From Pseudonocardia phyllosphaerae (GTDB taxonomy: Bacteria; Actinomycetota; Actinomycetes; Mycobacteriales; Pseudonocardiaceae), in NCBI RefSeq assembly GCF_046546475.1, contig NZ_JBKGXS010000002.1:496001-560000 (forward strand): 64,000 nt of DNA, in the 5' to 3' direction. Shown piece by piece: positions 50,742 through 60,204 of this stretch (positions within the stretch are counted from its first letter, which is position 1; each line of letters begins with the position of its first letter). The position numbers and the translations under genes are program-made. The notes beneath the pieces are model-generated. The model searched no databases. It had not been told where the DNA came from and saw only the letters and a list, made by a program, of their open reading frames with translations.

Positions 50742-52139
50742 ATGTCCGACGACCCATCAGCGACCCGCCGACCGGCCACCACCGGGAGCCCGCCCCGCTC
50801 CCCCGACCTCGCGGCCCGGCTCGACCGGATCCCGGTCATCACCCGCCTGCACCGACGCTGGGTCGCCGTGCTCGGCGTTCTCTTCGTGTTCGACCTCGTC
50901 GATCTCAACTCCTTCGCCTACGCCGCACCGGCTCTCCGCACGGAATGGGGACTGAGCATCGGCGAAGTCGGTGCGGTCACCTCGGCAGGCTTCGTCGGCA
51001 TGTTCGCCGGCGCCATCGTCGGCGGACGGCTGTCCGACCGTTTCGGCCGCCGCCCGGTACTACTGGGATCGATCCTGTTGTTCTCGGTCTGCTCACTGGG
51101 CAGCGCGGCGACGACAGGCGTGTGGTCCCTCGGGGTGCTTCGGGTCCTCACCGGCATCGGGCTCCAGGCCATGACCGGCGTGCTCCTGGTGTGGGTCAGC
51201 GAGATGTTCCCCCGTTCGCTGCGTGGCCGGTACCAGTCGCTGCTCCTCGCCGTCGGACTCGCGGGGATCCCGGTCGCCGCGTGGCTGGCCCGCCTGGTCA
51301 TCCCACTCGGGCACGGCTCCTGGCGCTGGATCTTCGTGGTCGGCGCGCTCGGTGCCGTCGGCGGGCTCGTCGCCTGGCGGACCGTGCCGGAGTCGATCCG
51401 CTGGCGCTCCGCGCAGGGCCTGTCCCCGACGGCGCGCGAGGAGCAGATCGTCGCCGCGATGGAGCGCGACGCACGCGAGCGGACCGGCACCGAACTGCCC
51501 GAACCGGTCGCCGAGGCCCCGGTCGGACAGGGCCGGCTGTCGGAGATGCTGCGCCCGGGCATGCTGCGCCGCACCGTCGTCGCCTCGGCGGCGTGCGTGT
51601 TCCTGATCCTGTCCTTCTACGGCTTCAGCTCCTGGGTACCGACGCTGCTCGTCGAGCGCGGCTACACCACTGCAGAGTCGCTGACCTTCGCCTCGGTCCT
51701 CGCCATCGCGGCCGTTCCCGGCGCGCTGCTGGCTGCCCCGATCGCCGACCGCTTCGAGCGCCGTTCGGTCGTGCTCGTGCTGCAGGTCGTCGTGGCCGTG
51801 CTCCTCGTGGTGTTCGGCCTCGTCGACAGCCCCGTCGCGATCGTCGTGTCCGGGTTCTGCGCGGCGATGGTCATGCAGACCAGCGTGCCGCTGCTCTACA
51901 CCTACATCGCCGAGGTCTTTCCGCTGCACCTGCGCGGGCTCGGCTCCGGCATCGCCAACGGATCGGGCCGGCTCGCCGGCGTGGTCGGCGGCGTGCTCGT
52001 CGCGTCTGTCTACTCCGGACTCGGCCTCACCGCCGTCTACGTCTACCTCGCCGTCGCCGCACTGTCGCTCGGCCTGGTCATGGCCCTGTTCGCCGAGCGC
52101 ACGACCAACCGGCGCCTCGAGGACATCGAACGCGGATGA
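50742..52139 (+). CDS. MFS transporter, probably for an organic acid or aromatic/heterocyclic substrate
   Basis: A 465-residue transporter with 12 predicted helices. MFS signatures are GGRLSDRFGRRPVLLGSIL after helix 2 and LYTYIAEVFPLHLRGLGSG before helix 11 (landmarks). The large central loop spans about residues 225-270. It resembles the AAHS/sugar-porter type carriers for aromatic acids and related compounds. GAGGGGAG precedes ATG 50742. As first gene of the catabolic operon it likely imports the pathway substrate. Confidence 0.9.
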   Translation: MSDDPSATRRPATTGSPPRSPDLAARLDRIPVITRLHRRWVAVLGVLFVFDLVDLNSFAYAAPALRTEWGLSIGEVGAVTSAGFVGMFAGAIVGGRLSDRFGRRPVLLGSILLFSVCSLGSAATTGVWSLGVLRVLTGIGLQAMTGVLLVWVSEMFPRSLRGRYQSLLLAVGLAGIPVAAWLARLVIPLGHGSWRWIFVVGALGAVGGLVAWRTVPESIRWRSAQGLSPTAREEQIVAAMERDARERTGTELPEPVAEAPVGQGRLSEMLRPGMLRRTVVASAACVFLILSFYGFSSWVPTLLVERGYTTAESLTFASVLAIAAVPGALLAAPIADRFERRSVVLVLQVVVAVLLVVFGLVDSPVAIVVSGFCAAMVMQTSVPLLYTYIAEVFPLHLRGLGSGIANGSGRLAGVVGGVLVASVYSGLGLTAVYVYLAVAALSLGLVMALFAERTTNRRLEDIERG

Positions 52140-52182
52140 CCACGGGTCACCGCTGCACACCCACGAGAGAGGACACCTCCAC

Positions 52183-52707
52183 GTGACAATCACGGAAAGC
52201 TGGCAGGGCCGGTTCTACGAGGACTTCGGGATCGGTGAGATCTACCAGCACCCCCTCGGCCGCACGATCACCGAGACCGACAACTCGTGGTTCACCCTGC
52301 TCACGATGAACACCAACCAGGCGCACTTCAACGCCCAGGTCGGTGCGTCGTCCGAGTTCGGAAGGATGCTCGTCGTCTCCCCGCTGACCATCGCGATCGC
52401 GATCGGACAGTCGGTCGTCGACACCACGCAGAACGCGTTCGCCAACCTCGGGATGGACGACCTGCGGCTCACCGCCCCGGTCTTCGCCGGGGACACGCTG
52501 TGGTCGGAGTCGATCGTGCTCGACAAGCGGGAGTCGGGGTCGCGCCCGGGCGCCGGGATCGTCACCATCCGCACCCGCACCCTCAACCAGGACGCAGTCG
52601 AGGTACTGACCTTCCGACGCACCTTCTACGTGCACAAACGCGATGCCGCCGGAGCCGTCTCGCACTTCCCGCAGGCCGCGACGCCGCTCCAGCTGGAGCA
52701 GCTGTGA
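52183..52707 (+). CDS. MaoC family dehydratase (mesaconyl/itaconyl-CoA hydratase type)
   Basis: A 174-residue hot-dog fold hydratase acting on acyl-CoA thioesters. The active-site Asp/His pair falls in TETDNSWFTLLTMNTNQAHF (D28-H47 region). The C-terminal part has VVDTTQNAFANLGMDDLRL and FRRTFYVHKRD. This full-length single-domain type is used for itaconyl-CoA and mesaconyl-CoA hydration. GTG 52183 follows GAGAGGA; the stop overlaps the CoA-transferase start (GTGA). Confidence 0.87.
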   Translation: MTITESWQGRFYEDFGIGEIYQHPLGRTITETDNSWFTLLTMNTNQAHFNAQVGASSEFGRMLVVSPLTIAIAIGQSVVDTTQNAFANLGMDDLRLTAPVFAGDTLWSESIVLDKRESGSRPGAGIVTIRTRTLNQDAVEVLTFRRTFYVHKRDAAGAVSHFPQAATPLQLEQL

Positions 52708-53909
52708 GGCCGCTCGCCGACATCCGGATCGTCTCGCTGGAGCAGTACGGTGCGGGACCGTTCGGATCGATGCACCTGGCCGAGCTCGGCGCGGAGATCA
52801 TCAAGGTTGAGGACCCGTCGGTCGGCGGCGACGTGGGGCGGACCGTACCGCCCTACACCGCGGGCGACGACTCACTGTTCTTCCAGTCGTTCAACCGGGA
52901 CAAGGCCTCGATCACTCTCGACATCCGCTCCCCCGAGGGTCGCGAGGTGTTCCTGGAGCTGGTCCGCGGAGCGGACGCCGTCTACTCCAACCTGCGCGGC
53001 GACGTCCCGGCGAAGCTCGGGATCCGCTACGACGACCTCAAGGACGTCAACCCGCAGATCGTCTGCTGCTCGTTGACCGGGTTCGGGATGACCGGCCCAC
53101 GCTCGGCCGAGCCGGGCTACGACTACGTCCTGCAGGCCCTCGGCGGCTGGATGTCGATCACCGGGGAGCCCGGCGGCGCACCGCAGAAGACCGGGTTGTC
53201 ACTGGTCGACTACTGCGGCGGCTACGTCGCGGCGATCTCACTGCTCGCCGCGGTGCACGGGGCCCGGCGCGACGGCGTCGGCACCGACTGCGACCTCTCG
53301 CTCTACGACACCGCGGTCAGCCTGCTGACCTACCCGGGTACCTGGCACCTGACCGCCGGCTACGAGCCGGCCCCCACCCGACGCTCGTCGCACCCGTCGC
53401 TGGTGCCGTTCCAGGCCTTCCAGGCCTCCGACGGCTGGCTGGTCGTCGGGTGCGCCAAGGAGAAGTTCTGGCAACGTCTCACCATCGTGCTCGACCGCCC
53501 CGAGCTGGCCGAGGACCCGCGGTTCGTCTCCTTCGCCGACCGCGGCCGCCACCGCGACGAGCTGGTCCCGCTGCTCGAGGACCTGTTCGCCACCCGCACC
53601 GTCGACGAGTGGCTCGCCCCGCTCTACGCGGCGTCGATCCCTTGTGCCCCGATCCGTGACGTCGCGGCGGCGCTGACCGACCCGCACACCCTCGAACGCG
53701 ATCTGATCGCCGAGACGCCGACCGAGCACTTCGGCCCGGTCCGCTCGCTGCGCAGCGCCGTCCGTGTGGGGCCCCCCGGTGCCGATCGGGCCCCGACCCG
53801 CTCGGCACCCGCGATGGGCGCCGACACCGACCGCGTACTGCGCGAGCTCGGCTACGACGACAGCAGGATCACCGCGCTCCGTGCATCCGGCGCGCTGGGA
53901 AAGGACTGA
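52704..53909 (+). CDS. CaiB/BaiF family (class III) CoA-transferase
   Basis: A 401-residue CoA-transferase that activates a carboxylic acid using a CoA donor such as succinyl-CoA. The catalytic aspartate is D140 in PGYDYVLQALGG; YGAGPFGSMHLAELGAEIIKVE near the N-terminus and FNRDKASITLDI are family blocks. Adjacent to a MaoC hydratase and in one locus with a CitE-like lyase it resembles itaconate CoA-transferase (inference). Confidence 0.93.
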   Translation: MRPLADIRIVSLEQYGAGPFGSMHLAELGAEIIKVEDPSVGGDVGRTVPPYTAGDDSLFFQSFNRDKASITLDIRSPEGREVFLELVRGADAVYSNLRGDVPAKLGIRYDDLKDVNPQIVCCSLTGFGMTGPRSAEPGYDYVLQALGGWMSITGEPGGAPQKTGLSLVDYCGGYVAAISLLAAVHGARRDGVGTDCDLSLYDTAVSLLTYPGTWHLTAGYEPAPTRRSSHPSLVPFQAFQASDGWLVVGCAKEKFWQRLTIVLDRPELAEDPRFVSFADRGRHRDELVPLLEDLFATRTVDEWLAPLYAASIPCAPIRDVAAALTDPHTLERDLIAETPTEHFGPVRSLRSAVRVGPPGADRAPTRSAPAMGADTDRVLRELGYDDSRITALRASGALGKD

Positions 53910-53910
53910 C

Positions 53911-55074
53911 GTGGACTTCCAGCTCACCGACGAACAGCGGCTCTATCGGGACACCCTGCGCGACTTCGTCGACAAGGAGATCGTGCCCGTTGCCCGGGAG
54001 TGGGAACACTCGGGCCGCTATCCCACCGAGATCGTCGAGGGGATGAAGGAGCTCGGGTTGTTCGGCCTGGCCGTTCCGGAGGTCTACGGCGGCCTCGGCG
54101 CGGACACGGTGTCCTTCGCCCTGACCTTCGAGGAGATCGCCCGCGGTTGGATGGGTATCGCGGGCATCCTCGGCAGCCACTCGGTGTCCTGTTTCCTGCT
54201 CGCCCAGCACGGCACCGAGCAGCAGAAGCAGCGCTACCTGCCCGAGTTGGCCACCGGCGCCCGGCGCACCGGCATCGCGCTCACCGAGCCCGGTGCGGGT
54301 ACGGATCTGCAGGGCATCCGGACCACCGCCCGGCGTGACGGCGACGACTACATCGTCGACGGCACCAAGATGTGGATCACCAACGCGCGCCACGCCAACC
54401 CGCTGCCGGTGCTGGTGAAGACCGACCCGTCGGCCTCGCCGGCGCACAAGGGCATGAGCATCCTGCTCGTCGAGGCGGACTCACCCGGGTTCGAGGTGAC
54501 CGCGGACATCGGCAAGCTCGGCTACAAGGGCACCGAATCGTGCGAGGTCGTGCTCTCCGGAGTGCGGGTACCGAGCTCCCAGCTGCTCGGCGGTGTCGAG
54601 GGGCGCGGCTTGCAACAGGCGCTGTCGTCGCTGGAGACGGGGCGGATCAACATCGCCGCCCGTAGCGTCGGTATCGCCCAGCGCGCCTACGACGAGGCCC
54701 TGCACTACGCCCGCGAGCGCACCGCGTTCGGCCAGGCGATCGGCGAGTTCCAGGCCGTGCAGCAGCGGCTCGCCCAGACCGCGATCCGGCTGCAGTCCGC
54801 GCGGCTGATGACCTACTGGGCGGCGTCGCGGATGGACGACGGCGTCCGGATGGACACCGAGTCCGGGATGGCGAAGATCTTCGCGTCCGAACAGGCGCTG
54901 GAGTGTGCGATCGACTCGATGCGCATCCACGGCGGCTACGGCTACTCCACCGAGTTCGAGGTGGAAAGGCTCTATCGCGACGCCCCTCTCATGTCGATCG
55001 GCGAGGGCACCAACGACGTGCTGCGCGGCGTCGTCGCGAAGTCCCTGCTCGCGGGCAAGGCGACCGTGCGGTGA
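53911..55074 (+). CDS. Acyl-CoA dehydrogenase
   Basis: A 387-residue FAD enzyme introducing a 2,3 double bond into an acyl-CoA. The catalytic base is E365 in LMSIGEGTNDVLRG, the position of short/medium-chain enzymes. FAD contacts include ALTEPGAGTDLQG and KMWITNA; the C-terminal IHGGYGYSTEFEVERLYRD is standard. AAAGGA precedes GTG 53911. A substrate such as methylsuccinyl-CoA or another branched dicarboxylyl-CoA is plausible. Confidence 0.94.
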   Translation: MDFQLTDEQRLYRDTLRDFVDKEIVPVAREWEHSGRYPTEIVEGMKELGLFGLAVPEVYGGLGADTVSFALTFEEIARGWMGIAGILGSHSVSCFLLAQHGTEQQKQRYLPELATGARRTGIALTEPGAGTDLQGIRTTARRDGDDYIVDGTKMWITNARHANPLPVLVKTDPSASPAHKGMSILLVEADSPGFEVTADIGKLGYKGTESCEVVLSGVRVPSSQLLGGVEGRGLQQALSSLETGRINIAARSVGIAQRAYDEALHYARERTAFGQAIGEFQAVQQRLAQTAIRLQSARLMTYWAASRMDDGVRMDTESGMAKIFASEQALECAIDSMRIHGGYGYSTEFEVERLYRDAPLMSIGEGTNDVLRGVVAKSLLAGKATVR

Positions 55075-56654
55075 GCCCGTCCGGGACCTCCCCCGAGGAG
55101 CTCGGGGCCCTCGCCACACGGCTGGGGTACGCACTCGACCCCGGCCAGGTCCGCGGCATGGCCGACGCCGTCGCCGGGACCGAGCCCGCCGTCACCGCGC
55201 TGCGCCGCACAGCGGTCCCCGACGACGTCGCCGATCCCGCACACGGGGAACGCCGCCTCCGGGTGGACTCTCCAACCGACGGCGCCGATGTGCTCGACCG
55301 GCAGTGGGCCGACCAGCTGCGCGGGACGTGGTCCGGCCGCGCCCCGGCGGCGGCCGAGCAGCTGGAGCGGCTGCACCAGGAGCTGGGCTGCACGATCCGG
55401 GTGCTGCACCAGCGCATCGGTTCCAGGACCCCGGACAGCCCGCCGCGGCTGCTGGAAGGGGTTCCCTTCGCGGTCAAGGACGTCATCGACGTCGCCGGGG
55501 TCCCGACGACCGGGGCGTCGCGGACCCGCGAGCACGCAGCCCCTGCGGTGGAGTCGGCGACGGTCGTGGCCCGGCTCGAGGCGGCCGGCGCGGTGCCGGT
55601 GTCGAAGGACGCGACGACCGAGTTCGCCGTCGGCGGACCGCACGCCCCACTCACCGGCGCCTGTCGCAACCCGTGGGACACCGAGCGCTGGGCCGGTGGG
55701 TCCTCCACCGGTACTGCGGCCGCGGTCGCCGCCGGGGTGGTGCCGTTCGGGATCGGCACCGACGTCGGTGGGTCGATACGGCTGCCGGCGGCGTGGTGCG
55801 GGCTCACCGGCCTCAAACCGACGGCCGGGGCGGTGCCGCGCACCGGGGTGATCCCGCTGTCCTGGACCACCGAGACCGTCGGCCCGATCGCGCGGGACGC
55901 CCGCACGACCGCGCTCGTTTTCGGGCTGATCCGCGGCGCCGACGGCCGGGACCCGCGGACCGGCCCGTTGTCGCCGCTGCCGTCGGTCCAGCCACCTGCC
56001 GACCTACGCGGGCTACGGATCGCCCGGCCCGGTGGCTACCTCACCGAGCTGTGCGACTCCGCGGTGCGCGCCGGACTCGACGAGCTCGTCGGGGTTCTCA
56101 CCGACGCCGGTGCCGAGATCGTCCCGGGCGAGATCGAGTCGGCCGCGCAGGCACTGCCGATCGGCTACGAGATCGTGTTCACCGAGGCGGCCACCCTGCA
56201 CCGCGACGACGCGGGGCGCTGGGCCGACTACGACCCGGTCACCGTCGCCCGCATCAGCAAGGGCATCACGACGCCTGCGGTGGACTACCTGCGGGCACTG
56301 CAGTTCCGCACCCGGCTACAGACCGAGCTGGACGCGGTGTTCGCCGAGGCCGACCTGGTCGTCGTCCCCACCACGCCCGCGACCGCGCCGCGGCTGCCCG
56401 ACTGCACCGTCGTCGTCGACGGACAGCGGTATCCGCTTTACGCGGCGCAGTCGCGGGCCACGATGCTCGGCAACCTCACCGGTGCCCCCGGCTTGGCGTT
56501 GCCCACCGGCTTCGCCCCCGACGGCTGTCCGGTCTCGGCGATGTTCCTCGCCCAACCGCACGACGAGGCCACCGCGCTGCGGGTGGCCGCCTTCTTCCAG
56601 GAGCGCACCGGCCATCACCGGCGTGTCCCCGACCGACCCGGAGGTCACCGATGA
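55071..56654 (+). CDS. Amidase (amidase-signature family)
   Basis: A 527-residue amidase with the Ser-cisSer-Lys triad K136 (FAVKDVID), S211 (GGSSTG) and S235 (GTDVGGSIRLP); the 24-residue spacing between the serines is standard. An N-terminal extension of about 110 residues precedes the catalytic domain, as in some aryl-acylamidase/AtzE-like members. It probably hydrolyses the half-amide released by ring opening. It overlaps both neighbours by four bases. Confidence 0.92.
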   Translation: MSPSGTSPEELGALATRLGYALDPGQVRGMADAVAGTEPAVTALRRTAVPDDVADPAHGERRLRVDSPTDGADVLDRQWADQLRGTWSGRAPAAAEQLERLHQELGCTIRVLHQRIGSRTPDSPPRLLEGVPFAVKDVIDVAGVPTTGASRTREHAAPAVESATVVARLEAAGAVPVSKDATTEFAVGGPHAPLTGACRNPWDTERWAGGSSTGTAAAVAAGVVPFGIGTDVGGSIRLPAAWCGLTGLKPTAGAVPRTGVIPLSWTTETVGPIARDARTTALVFGLIRGADGRDPRTGPLSPLPSVQPPADLRGLRIARPGGYLTELCDSAVRAGLDELVGVLTDAGAEIVPGEIESAAQALPIGYEIVFTEAATLHRDDAGRWADYDPVTVARISKGITTPAVDYLRALQFRTRLQTELDAVFAEADLVVVPTTPATAPRLPDCTVVVDGQRYPLYAAQSRATMLGNLTGAPGLALPTGFAPDGCPVSAMFLAQPHDEATALRVAAFFQERTGHHRRVPDRPGGHR

Positions 56655-58045
56655 CCATCCACTCCGCCCCGGCCCACACCACGACCCTGGCCGGAACCGT
56701 CGCCGCGTTCGCCGCGTCTGCCCGGCTCGACGATGTGCCCGTCGACGTGCAGGAACGGGCTCGCCACCTGATTCTCGACGCCGTCGGACTGGCCTTCGCC
56801 TCGACCACGCACCCGTTCTCCGGGACCGCGGCCCGTGCGCTGGGCGCGTTCGGCGGTCCCGGTGAGCAACCCGTACTGGGCCTTCCCGACCGACTGCCCG
56901 CCCGGGACGCCGCGACGCTGAACGGTGTCCTGATCCACGGGATGGACTTCGACGACACGCATATCCCGGCGGTCGCCCACGTGTCCGCCGCCGCGTTCCC
57001 GGCAGCGCTGGCAGCCGCGATCGCTCGCGGAGCCGACACCCGCGCGCTGCTGCTGGCTTACGTTCTGGGTATCGAGGTGTCGGCTCGGGTCGGGATCGGT
57101 GGGGCGGGCGGCTTCCACGACGTCGGTTTCCATCCCACCGCGGTCGCCGGTGCCTTCGGAGCCGCCGTGGCCGCGGGCACGGTGGCGGGTCTCGACACCG
57201 ACGAGCTGACCGCCGCCCAGGGAGTCGTCGGGTCGATGAGCTCGGGTCTGCTGGAGTTCCTCGCCGACGGCTCGTGGACCAAGCGTCTGCATCCGGGCTG
57301 GGCGGCGATGTCCGGGCTCACCGCGGCCGGCTTCGCCGAAGCGGGCTGGAGCGGTCCCGCCACCGTCTACGAAGGACGCTTCGGGCTCTACAACTCCCAC
57401 CTCGCCGGGCGGGAGACCCGACCGGAGGTGGTCGGCGACGGTCTCGGCGAGACCTGGGAGCTCATGCGAACCGCGGTCAAGCCCTACCCGATCTGCCACT
57501 TCATCCACGCCTTCGCCGACGCCGCGCTGATCCTGCGCCCAGAGGTCGGAGACACTGCGATCCGGGAGATCCGCTGCGCGATCCACCCGGTCCCGGGCAA
57601 GGTGGTCTGCGAGCCCGCCGAGGCCAAGTGGGCACCGCGCACCGAGTACGACGCCAAGTTCAGCCTCCCGTTCGTTGTCGCGACGATACTGTTGCGTGGC
57701 CGATTCGGCCTCGCCGAGCTGGAGGACGACGCGCTCGCCGACCGGGCTGCGCTCGATCTGGCCCAGCGGGTGCGGGTCGTCGAGGACCCCGACAGCGCCT
57801 TCCCCGGTGCCTACTCCGGCGCAGTCGAGATCGAGCTCGACGACGGCCGCGTGCTGCGCCACCGCGAGCAGGTCAACCGCGGCCACGACCAACGTCCGCT
57901 CACCAACGACGAGATCGTCGCCAAGTTCCGCGGGACGATCGGCCGGGCGGCCCCGGACGCCGTCGCCGACCGCGTGCAGGCCGCGGTGCTCGCCCTGGGC
58001 GACGACACGCCCGCCGTCGAGTTCGCGGAGGCCTGCCGTGGCTGA
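56651..58045 (+). CDS. MmgE/PrpD family protein
   Basis: A 464-residue protein of the 2-methylcitrate dehydratase / cis-aconitate decarboxylase / iminodisuccinate epimerase family. Landmarks are GMDFDDTHIPAVAHVSAAAFPAALA, GFHPTAVAGAFGAA, GSWTKRLHPGWAAMSG and KPYPICHFIHAFADAA. Catalysis uses no Fe-S cluster. In Pseudomonas itaconate clusters a relative accompanies the CoA-transferase, hydratase and lyase genes. The exact reaction here is unknown. Confidence 0.9.
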   Translation: MTIHSAPAHTTTLAGTVAAFAASARLDDVPVDVQERARHLILDAVGLAFASTTHPFSGTAARALGAFGGPGEQPVLGLPDRLPARDAATLNGVLIHGMDFDDTHIPAVAHVSAAAFPAALAAAIARGADTRALLLAYVLGIEVSARVGIGGAGGFHDVGFHPTAVAGAFGAAVAAGTVAGLDTDELTAAQGVVGSMSSGLLEFLADGSWTKRLHPGWAAMSGLTAAGFAEAGWSGPATVYEGRFGLYNSHLAGRETRPEVVGDGLGETWELMRTAVKPYPICHFIHAFADAALILRPEVGDTAIREIRCAIHPVPGKVVCEPAEAKWAPRTEYDAKFSLPFVVATILLRGRFGLAELEDDALADRAALDLAQRVRVVEDPDSAFPGAYSGAVEIELDDGRVLRHREQVNRGHDQRPLTNDEIVAKFRGTIGRAAPDAVADRVQAAVLALGDDTPAVEFAEACRG

Positions 58046-58099
58046 GGCCGTCCGTCGTGCCGCACGCCCTGTCCGTACCGCCACCCCTGGAGCATCGCG

Positions 58100-60202
58100 A
58101 TGAAGCGAGTCGGAGTCGACGTCGGTGGCACGTTCACCGACATCATGTACTGCACCGACGACGGCCAGGTGGCCGTACACAAGGTTCCCTCCACCCCGCA
58201 GGACCCGGCGGTCGCCACCGTTGAGGGCGTCCGCGAGCTGTGCGGCGAACTCGGTGCCGGCCTGGACGAGCTGGGCCAGTTCCTGCACGGCACCACGGTC
58301 GCGACCAACATCGTCCTGGAGCACAACGGCTCCGACATCGGGCTGATCACCACCGAGGGTTTCCGGGACATTCTGCACATCGCCCGCAAGAAGCGGCCGC
58401 TGAACTACTCGTCCTACCAGGATCTGCCATGGCAGAAGTGGCAGCTGGTGAAGCGACGCAACCGACGGGTGGTTCCGGAGCGGGTGAACGCTGCCGGTGA
58501 GGTGCTCGTGCCGCTGGACAGCGACGCCGTCCGCGAACAGGTCCGGGTGCTGGTCGCGAACGGCGTCGAGGCGATCGCAGTCTGCTTCCTGCACTCCTAC
58601 CGCAACCCGGCTCACGAACAGGAGGTGAAGCAGATCCTCGCCGAGGAGGCACCGGGGGTGTTCGTGTCGTTGTCCAGCGAGGTCGCGCCGCAGTACCGCG
58701 AGTACGAGCGGTTCTCCACCACCGCGCTCAACGCGTTCGTCGGGCCGAAGGTCGCCGGCTACATCGATCGGCTGGCCGCCACCACCCGCAGCGCCGGCGT
58801 CCGCGGCGACGTCGGGCTCATGACCTCGGCAGGCGGCCTGGTGACCGCGCGCCGGGCGGCGGAGAACCCCGTCCTGCTGTTGACCAGCGGGGTGGTCGCC
58901 GGGCTACTGGGCGGCTGCGCGATCGGCAAGGCCTCGGGGTACCCGAGCGTGATCACTCTCGACGTCGGCGGGACCTCGGCCGACGTCGGCGTCGCCCCGG
59001 ACGGCGGGCTGCGGATGAAGCACTTGCTCGACACACGGATCGGGGACTACCACGCGATGGTGCCGATGGCCGAGGTCGACACGATCGGCGCGGGCGGCGG
59101 CTCGATCGCCTTCGTCGACGAGGGCGGGATGTTCCGGGTCGGACCGCGCAGCGCGGGCGCCGTGCCCGGGCCGGCCTGCTACGCGCGCGGCGGCACCGAG
59201 CCGACCAGCACCGACGCGATGGTGGAGATGGGGTGGCTGCGCGCCGACAGCTTCCTGTCCGGAGCGATGCGGGTGGAACCGCAACTGGCGACCAAAGCGA
59301 TCACCGATCAGGTCGCGGATCCGCTCGGCACCTCGGTCGCCGAGGCCGCCGTCGGGATATTCCAGATCCTCGCCCATGCCATGACCGAGGCGATCAGCTT
59401 GCACTCGGTGCGCAAGGGCTACGACCCGCGGGACTTCTCGCTCGTCGCCGAGGGCGGCGCAGGGCCGCTCTACGCGTGGCACATCGCCGAGCAGCTCGGC
59501 ATCCCGCGGGTGATCGCTCCGCATCACCCCGGCATCGCCTCGGCGATGGGACTGCTGGCCACCGACATCCGCTCGGAGATACCGGCGACGGTCTGGACGT
59601 CCTCGGACGATCCGGACCTGCAACGGATCTCCGGCGAGTTCGACCGGCTGACCGCCCAGGCCGTCGAGCAGCTGGGCGCAGACGGCCTCGACCCCGCCGA
59701 CGTGTCGGTCGAGCGCAGCCTGGACTGTCGCTACCTCGGCCAGGGCTACGAGCTGCGCGTCCCCGCGCCGAACGGCCCGATCACCGCGGACTGGGTCGCG
59801 CGGGCGTCGGAGATCTTCCACGAGGTGCACGAACGCACCTACTCCCAGCGCTTCGACGACAAGCCGGTGCACATCGTCAACGTGCGGGTGACCGCCGTCG
59901 GGAAGGTCGGCGAGGTGCCACTGCCCGCGGTCGCCGCCGGCGGGCCCGACCCGTCGGACGCGGTGAAGGCGACCGTCGACGCGATCTTCTGGACCACGAG
60001 CAACCGGGTCGGCACCTTCTCCACCACCGTCTACGACCGCGACCGGCTGAGGGCCGGAAACGTCCTGGCGGGCCCGGCAATCGTCGAGCAGTTCGACTCG
60101 ACGACCGTCGTCGGGCCCGGCCAGACCGCCATCGTCGACGCGGTCGGCCATCTCGTGATCTCGACCGGCAACTCCGGCGACACCGCCGGCGAAGGAGCGT
60201 AA
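58100..60202 (+). CDS. hyuA: Hydantoinase/oxoprolinase A subunit (HyuA)
   Basis: A 700-residue ATP-binding subunit with the ASKHA phosphate motif GVDVGGTFTDIMY at 4-16, a second motif LDVGGTSADVGV, and EGGAGPLYAWHIAEQLGIPRVI. Together with HyuB it hydrolyses or carboxylates cyclic amides such as hydantoins, 5-oxoproline or caprolactam, or acts as an acetone/acetophenone carboxylase-like enzyme. TGGAG precedes ATG 58100. Confidence 0.93.
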   Translation: MKRVGVDVGGTFTDIMYCTDDGQVAVHKVPSTPQDPAVATVEGVRELCGELGAGLDELGQFLHGTTVATNIVLEHNGSDIGLITTEGFRDILHIARKKRPLNYSSYQDLPWQKWQLVKRRNRRVVPERVNAAGEVLVPLDSDAVREQVRVLVANGVEAIAVCFLHSYRNPAHEQEVKQILAEEAPGVFVSLSSEVAPQYREYERFSTTALNAFVGPKVAGYIDRLAATTRSAGVRGDVGLMTSAGGLVTARRAAENPVLLLTSGVVAGLLGGCAIGKASGYPSVITLDVGGTSADVGVAPDGGLRMKHLLDTRIGDYHAMVPMAEVDTIGAGGGSIAFVDEGGMFRVGPRSAGAVPGPACYARGGTEPTSTDAMVEMGWLRADSFLSGAMRVEPQLATKAITDQVADPLGTSVAEAAVGIFQILAHAMTEAISLHSVRKGYDPRDFSLVAEGGAGPLYAWHIAEQLGIPRVIAPHHPGIASAMGLLATDIRSEIPATVWTSSDDPDLQRISGEFDRLTAQAVEQLGADGLDPADVSVERSLDCRYLGQGYELRVPAPNGPITADWVARASEIFHEVHERTYSQRFDDKPVHIVNVRVTAVGKVGEVPLPAVAAGGPDPSDAVKATVDAIFWTTSNRVGTFSTTVYDRDRLRAGNVLAGPAIVEQFDSTTVVGPGQTAIVDAVGHLVISTGNSGDTAGEGA

Positions 60203-60204
60203 CG

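Noticed and set aside
54905..58045. Very long open frame (1046 codons) overlapping amidase and MmgE/PrpD genes
   Set aside because: Its first 580 codons are an Arg/Pro/Ala-rich shadow of the amidase. Only the last 464 codons, from ATG 56651, are a real protein.
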